From Parabacteroides distasonis (GTDB taxonomy: Bacteria > Bacteroidota > Bacteroidia > Bacteroidales > Tannerellaceae), in the NCBI GenBank assembly GCA_021531775.1, contig JAFBIU010000011.1:1-64000 (forward strand): DNA of 64,000 bases. The letters run 5' to 3'. The notes beneath the pieces were generated by a model. The model was given only the letters and a program-made list of their open reading frames with translations. It searched no databases and was not told where the DNA came from. Every line of letters begins with the position of its first letter. The stretch's first letter is position 1. Below, piece by piece: positions 61,324 to 64,000 of the stretch. The position numbers and the translations under genes were made by a program.

Positions 61324-61394
61324 TTGTTCAACCAGGATTCGAACCTGGACAAACAGGACCAGAATCTGTTGTGCTACCATTACACCATTGAACA
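61324..61394 (-). tRNA. tRNA-Gln (anticodon CTG), copy 1
   Basis: Identical in all 71 positions to the downstream copy. It is the first of the pair; a -7 element TATCTTTG lies upstream at 61432-61439, and a shared terminator follows the second copy, so the two are probably one transcript. Confidence 0.94.
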
Positions 61395-61431
61395 ATTCTG
61401 GGTTTCAAGTGCTATTCCCTGTTAGCGAGTG

Positions 61432-61439
61432 CAAAGATA
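61432..61439 (-). promoter_or_regulatory. -7 element TATCTTTG for the tRNA-Gln pair
   Basis: Exact TAnnTTTG match on the minus strand, 37 bp upstream of the first tRNA. Confidence 0.5.
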
Positions 61440-61577
61440 GAGACTTTTTCATTACTGACAAACTTTTTCGCCACTTTTTTTTCGATTTGATGAAAAATAG
61501 GTGGATGGATGCATCGGAAAAGCCTTTTTAATCATTATCAATCGTTAAACGAATAGGATAAAAGTGGCGATGAATCA

Positions 61578-61595
61578 TATCTTTGACTATCTTTG
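61578..61595 (+). promoter_or_regulatory. Two tandem -7 elements before rsfS
   Basis: TATCTTTG occurs at 61578-61585 and again at 61588-61595, ten bases apart, 41-52 bp before the rsfS ATG. Either or both could serve as -7 elements, giving alternative start sites. Confidence 0.5.
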
Positions 61596-61636
61596 CCGCT
61601 TGTAAAAGAAATAAGGTATAAAGATAGAAAGAATCG

Positions 61637-61996
61637 ATGGATCAAACGAAAGAATTAGTAAAGTCAATTATCGAAGGATTACAGGAGAAGAAAGGAAAGC
61701 ATATTGTAACGGTAGATTTACGTAATCAAGTGGGTGCGATTTGTGAATACATGGTGGTTTGCGAAGGCAACACACCGACACAAGTGGCAGCTCTGTCTGA
61801 TTCAGTTTGGGACTTTGCCCGTCGTCTGGCGGGAGAGAAGCCGTTGTCGATCGATGGTGCACAGGGAGCTCAGTGGATTGGCATGGACTATGGTACAGTA
61901 CTTGTCCACATTTTCATGCCGGAGCGACGGGCATTCTATAATTTGGAAAACTTGTGGGCCGACTCGAAGGTGACACAGATTCCGGATTTGGATTGA
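61637..61996 (+). CDS. rsfS: Ribosome silencing factor RsfS
   Basis: 119-residue RsfS/YbeB/Iojap protein that binds L14 and prevents subunit joining when nutrients are low. The core QVGAICEYMVVCEGNTPTQVAAL and the later DYGTVLVHIFMPERRAFYNLENLWAD are diagnostic. Length is normal. It is followed by ftsH after 29 bp, a common Bacteroidetes pairing, and both are probably transcribed from the tandem promoter upstream. Confidence 0.95.
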   Translation: MDQTKELVKSIIEGLQEKKGKHIVTVDLRNQVGAICEYMVVCEGNTPTQVAALSDSVWDFARRLAGEKPLSIDGAQGAQWIGMDYGTVLVHIFMPERRAFYNLENLWADSKVTQIPDLD

Positions 61997-62025
61997 CGGA
62001 CATAAAATAGGCATTTCAGATAGGT

Positions 62026-63993
62026 ATGGAAAATAATCAGAATAAAGATGTGTCGAACAGACCGCCCAAACCCAACAAGCCGCGGACATTTCGCTTTAAC
62101 TTGTATTGGATGTATGGGGTGATCTTCATGATGTTGGTCGTTTTGTATATGACCAATGATTCGGCAACAACGAAGGAGTTGGGCTGGACTGAATTTCAGA
62201 AGTTGGCTCAGGAAAATGTGTTTGAAAAGATGGTAGTCTATAACCGGAAGAATGCGTTGGAGGCTACGGTCAAATCGAGTAAGGTGAACGAGGTGTTTCG
62301 GTCCGGTGAGCTGGATCGTATCGGTACCTCGCCGATGGTGTATGTCAAGATACCGTCGGCCGACAAATTCTCAGACTTTTATGATCAGGCGGTTGCTCAA
62401 CATCAGATTGATACGCTCGTCCGCTTTGAGGATAGTGACGATACAATGTGGAATTTCCTGGTATCGTTCGGCCCCATCATTCTGCTGGTGGTCTTTTGGA
62501 TCTTCATGATGCGTCGGATGGGCGGAGGTGTTGGTCCGGGCGGTCCTGGAGGTGTCTTTAGTGTAGGGAAATCCAAGGCTCAGTTGTTCGACAAGGACAA
62601 TGACCAGCGGGTTACCTTTAAAGATGTAGCCGGTTTGGCCGAAGCCAAGCAGGAGGTGGAAGAGATAGTCTCTTTCTTGAAAAATCCGCAGAAATATACC
62701 GAATTGGGAGGTAAGATTCCGAAGGGTGCTCTGTTGGTAGGTCCTCCGGGAACGGGTAAGACCCTATTGGCCAAGGCTGTGGCTGGTGAAGCAGATGTCC
62801 CCTTCTTCTCGCTTTCGGGTTCCGATTTCGTGGAGATGTTTGTGGGTGTCGGAGCTTCGCGTGTGCGCGACCTGTTCCGTCAGGCCAAGGAGAAGGCTCC
62901 TTGCATTGTCTTCATCGATGAGATTGATGCGGTAGGCCGGGCCCGTGGCAAGAATGTGAACATGACCAGCAACGATGAGCGCGAGAATACTTTGAACCAG
63001 TTGTTGACCGAGATGGATGGTTTCGGTTCCAACAGTGGTGTCATCATTTTGGCTGCTACGAACCGGGCTGACATTCTGGATAAGGCACTGTTGCGTGCAG
63101 GACGTTTCGACCGTCAGATTCACGTGGAGTTGCCCGATCTGAACGAGCGGAAAGAGATTTTTGGTGTGCACTTGCGTCCGATCAAGATCGACGAGAGTGT
63201 CGATCCGGAGTTCCTGTCTCGCCAGACACCTGGATTCTCGGGAGCCGACATTGCCAATGTCTGCAACGAGGCCGCTTTGATTGCTGCCCGCAACGGCAAG
63301 CAGTTTGTACAGAAGGATGATTTCATGAATGCTGTGGATCGCATTGTGGGTGGTCTGGAGCGTCGGACCAAGATCACGACGGCCGAAGAGCGTCGGAGCA
63401 TTGCCAACCATGAGGCGGGTCATGCCACCTTGAGTTGGTTGCTGGAGCATGCCAATCCGTTGGTGAAGGTGACGATTGTCCCGCGTGGAAAGGCGTTGGG
63501 TGCTGCTTGGTATCTGCCGGAGGAGCGTCAGATCACGACCCGTGAGCAGTTGTTGGATGAAATGTGTGCGACCTTGGGCGGTCGGGTAGCCGAGGAGTTG
63601 TTCATTGGAAGCATCTCGACGGGTGCTTCGAACGATCTTGAACGCGTCACGAAGCAGGCCTATGCCATGGTGGTCTATTTTGGTATGAGCGACAAACTGC
63701 CCAATTTGAACTATTACGATTCGACTGGTCAGGACTGGGGCTTCACGAAACCCTATAGTGAAGAGACGGCCCGTCTGATCGATGAGGAGGTGCAACAGAT
63801 CATTAAGAGTCAGTATGAACGAGCCAAACAGATCCTGCAAGCAAATGCCGAAGGCCATAACCGGTTGGCACAGGTGTTGCTGGAACGCGAGGTGATCTAC
63901 TCGGAGGATGTGGAACATATCTTCGGAAAGCGTCCCTGGTCGTCCCGTTCGGAGGAAATCTTGGGTGGACAGGAGGCTTCCAAGGAATGTTAG
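62026..63993 (+). CDS. ftsH: ATP-dependent zinc metalloprotease FtsH
   Basis: 655-residue membrane AAA+ protease that degrades misfolded membrane proteins and short-lived regulators. Two membrane helices (about 27-46 and 143-162) flank a periplasmic domain. The AAA domain has Walker [13 protein letters not shown] (about 239), Walker [14 protein letters not shown] and the [23 protein letters not shown]. The zinc motif HEAGH is at 462-466. The stop codon is at 63991-63993, so the gene is complete. Cotranscribed with rsfS. Confidence 0.97.
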   Translation: MENNQNKDVSNRPPKPNKPRTFRFNLYWMYGVIFMMLVVLYMTNDSATTKELGWTEFQKLAQENVFEKMVVYNRKNALEATVKSSKVNEVFRSGELDRIGTSPMVYVKIPSADKFSDFYDQAVAQHQIDTLVRFEDSDDTMWNFLVSFGPIILLVVFWIFMMRRMGGGVGPGGPGGVFSVGKSKAQLFDKDNDQRVTFKDVAGLAEAKQEVEEIVSFLKNPQKYTELGGKIPKGALLVGPPGTGKTLLAKAVAGEADVPFFSLSGSDFVEMFVGVGASRVRDLFRQAKEKAPCIVFIDEIDAVGRARGKNVNMTSNDERENTLNQLLTEMDGFGSNSGVIILAATNRADILDKALLRAGRFDRQIHVELPDLNERKEIFGVHLRPIKIDESVDPEFLSRQTPGFSGADIANVCNEAALIAARNGKQFVQKDDFMNAVDRIVGGLERRTKITTAEERRSIANHEAGHATLSWLLEHANPLVKVTIVPRGKALGAAWYLPEERQITTREQLLDEMCATLGGRVAEELFIGSISTGASNDLERVTKQAYAMVVYFGMSDKLPNLNYYDSTGQDWGFTKPYSEETARLIDEEVQQIIKSQYERAKQILQANAEGHNRLAQVLLEREVIYSEDVEHIFGKRPWSSRSEEILGGQEASKEC

Positions 63994-64000
63994 TATCTTT

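Noticed and set aside
62764-63918. 384-codon minus-strand frame over ftsH
   Set aside because: Antisense to highly conserved ftsH; no domain or promoter.

Overview
The window reads as a chromosomal segment of an anaerobic gut Bacteroidales bacterium, most likely Parabacteroides or a close relative (Tannerellaceae). The evidence is a SusC/SusD pair, fimbrillin-type lipoproteins with DUF3575/DUF5119 partners, a sodium-pumping methylmalonyl-CoA decarboxylase, a PPi-dependent phosphofructokinase, Nudix-type AraR control of arabinose use, and promoters of the Bacteroidetes type (-7 element TAnnTTTG) in front of many transcription units. Genus is inferred from gene content only. Apart from a few fragments the genes look intact, and I see no transposase, integrase, phage gene or CRISPR array.

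Layout. 0.1-0.5 kb: an orphan MNT nucleotidyltransferase with what looks like the wreck of its HEPN partner. 0.8-3.6 kb: fimbrial operon (DUF3575, DUF5119, fimbrillin), then a decayed C-terminal fragment (3.75-4.1 kb). 4.1-10.8 kb: GH36 alpha-galactosidase, a patatin/outer-membrane-barrel protein and HtpG. 11.1-14.7 kb: tRNA-Asp, hisH-hisA-hisF-hisIE and an FtsE-type ATPase. 14.8-19.3 kb: lysC, lysA, a membrane glycosyltransferase and an SGNH hydrolase. 19.4-24.1 kb: methylmalonyl-CoA epimerase and the decarboxylase subunits. 24.2-29.4 kb: SusC/SusD with a long leader, followed by a 22-bp-period palindrome array. 29.6-35.1 kb: M48 lipoprotein protease, then argR-GNAT-argG-argC-argD. 35.2-48.0 kb (minus strand): galM-MFS-galK-araR, araD-araA-araB and tkt-rpiB-symporter. 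48.1-52.9 kb: two secreted GH51 arabinofuranosidases flanking rplS and ferritin. 53-54.9 kb: a histidine-kinase-like protein without the usual phosphoacceptor, a probable small RNA and tRNA-Gly. 55-60.8 kb: argB, DUF3943 protein, ABC-F ATPase and PPi-phosphofructokinase. 60.8-61.4 kb: an intergenic region dense in inverted repeats plus two identical tRNA-Gln genes. 61.6-64.0 kb: rsfS and ftsH.

How the genes work together. The GH51 enzymes would release arabinose from plant polysaccharide. AraA, AraB and AraD convert it to xylulose-5-phosphate, and transketolase and RpiB feed it through the pentose phosphate pathway. The symporter and the MFS protein are the candidate sugar importers, and GalM/GalK plus the GH36 enzyme handle galactose. 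The ara and gal operons share a near-identical promoter element. PPi-PFK serves glycolysis, and the epimerase/decarboxylase cluster couples propionate formation to sodium export. The arg operon carries a near-consensus ARG box overlapping the argR ribosome-binding region, and contains a GNAT that may be the missing first enzyme of arginine synthesis.

The most interesting unexplained items are the palindrome array at 29560-29636, the nested inverted repeats at 60851-60985, the symmetric CGTAACG element at 61086-61146, the probable ncRNA at 54579-54725, the kinase-like protein lacking an H-box histidine, the lamin-tail/OadG fusion, and the MNT gene whose overlapping partner stops after eight codons.
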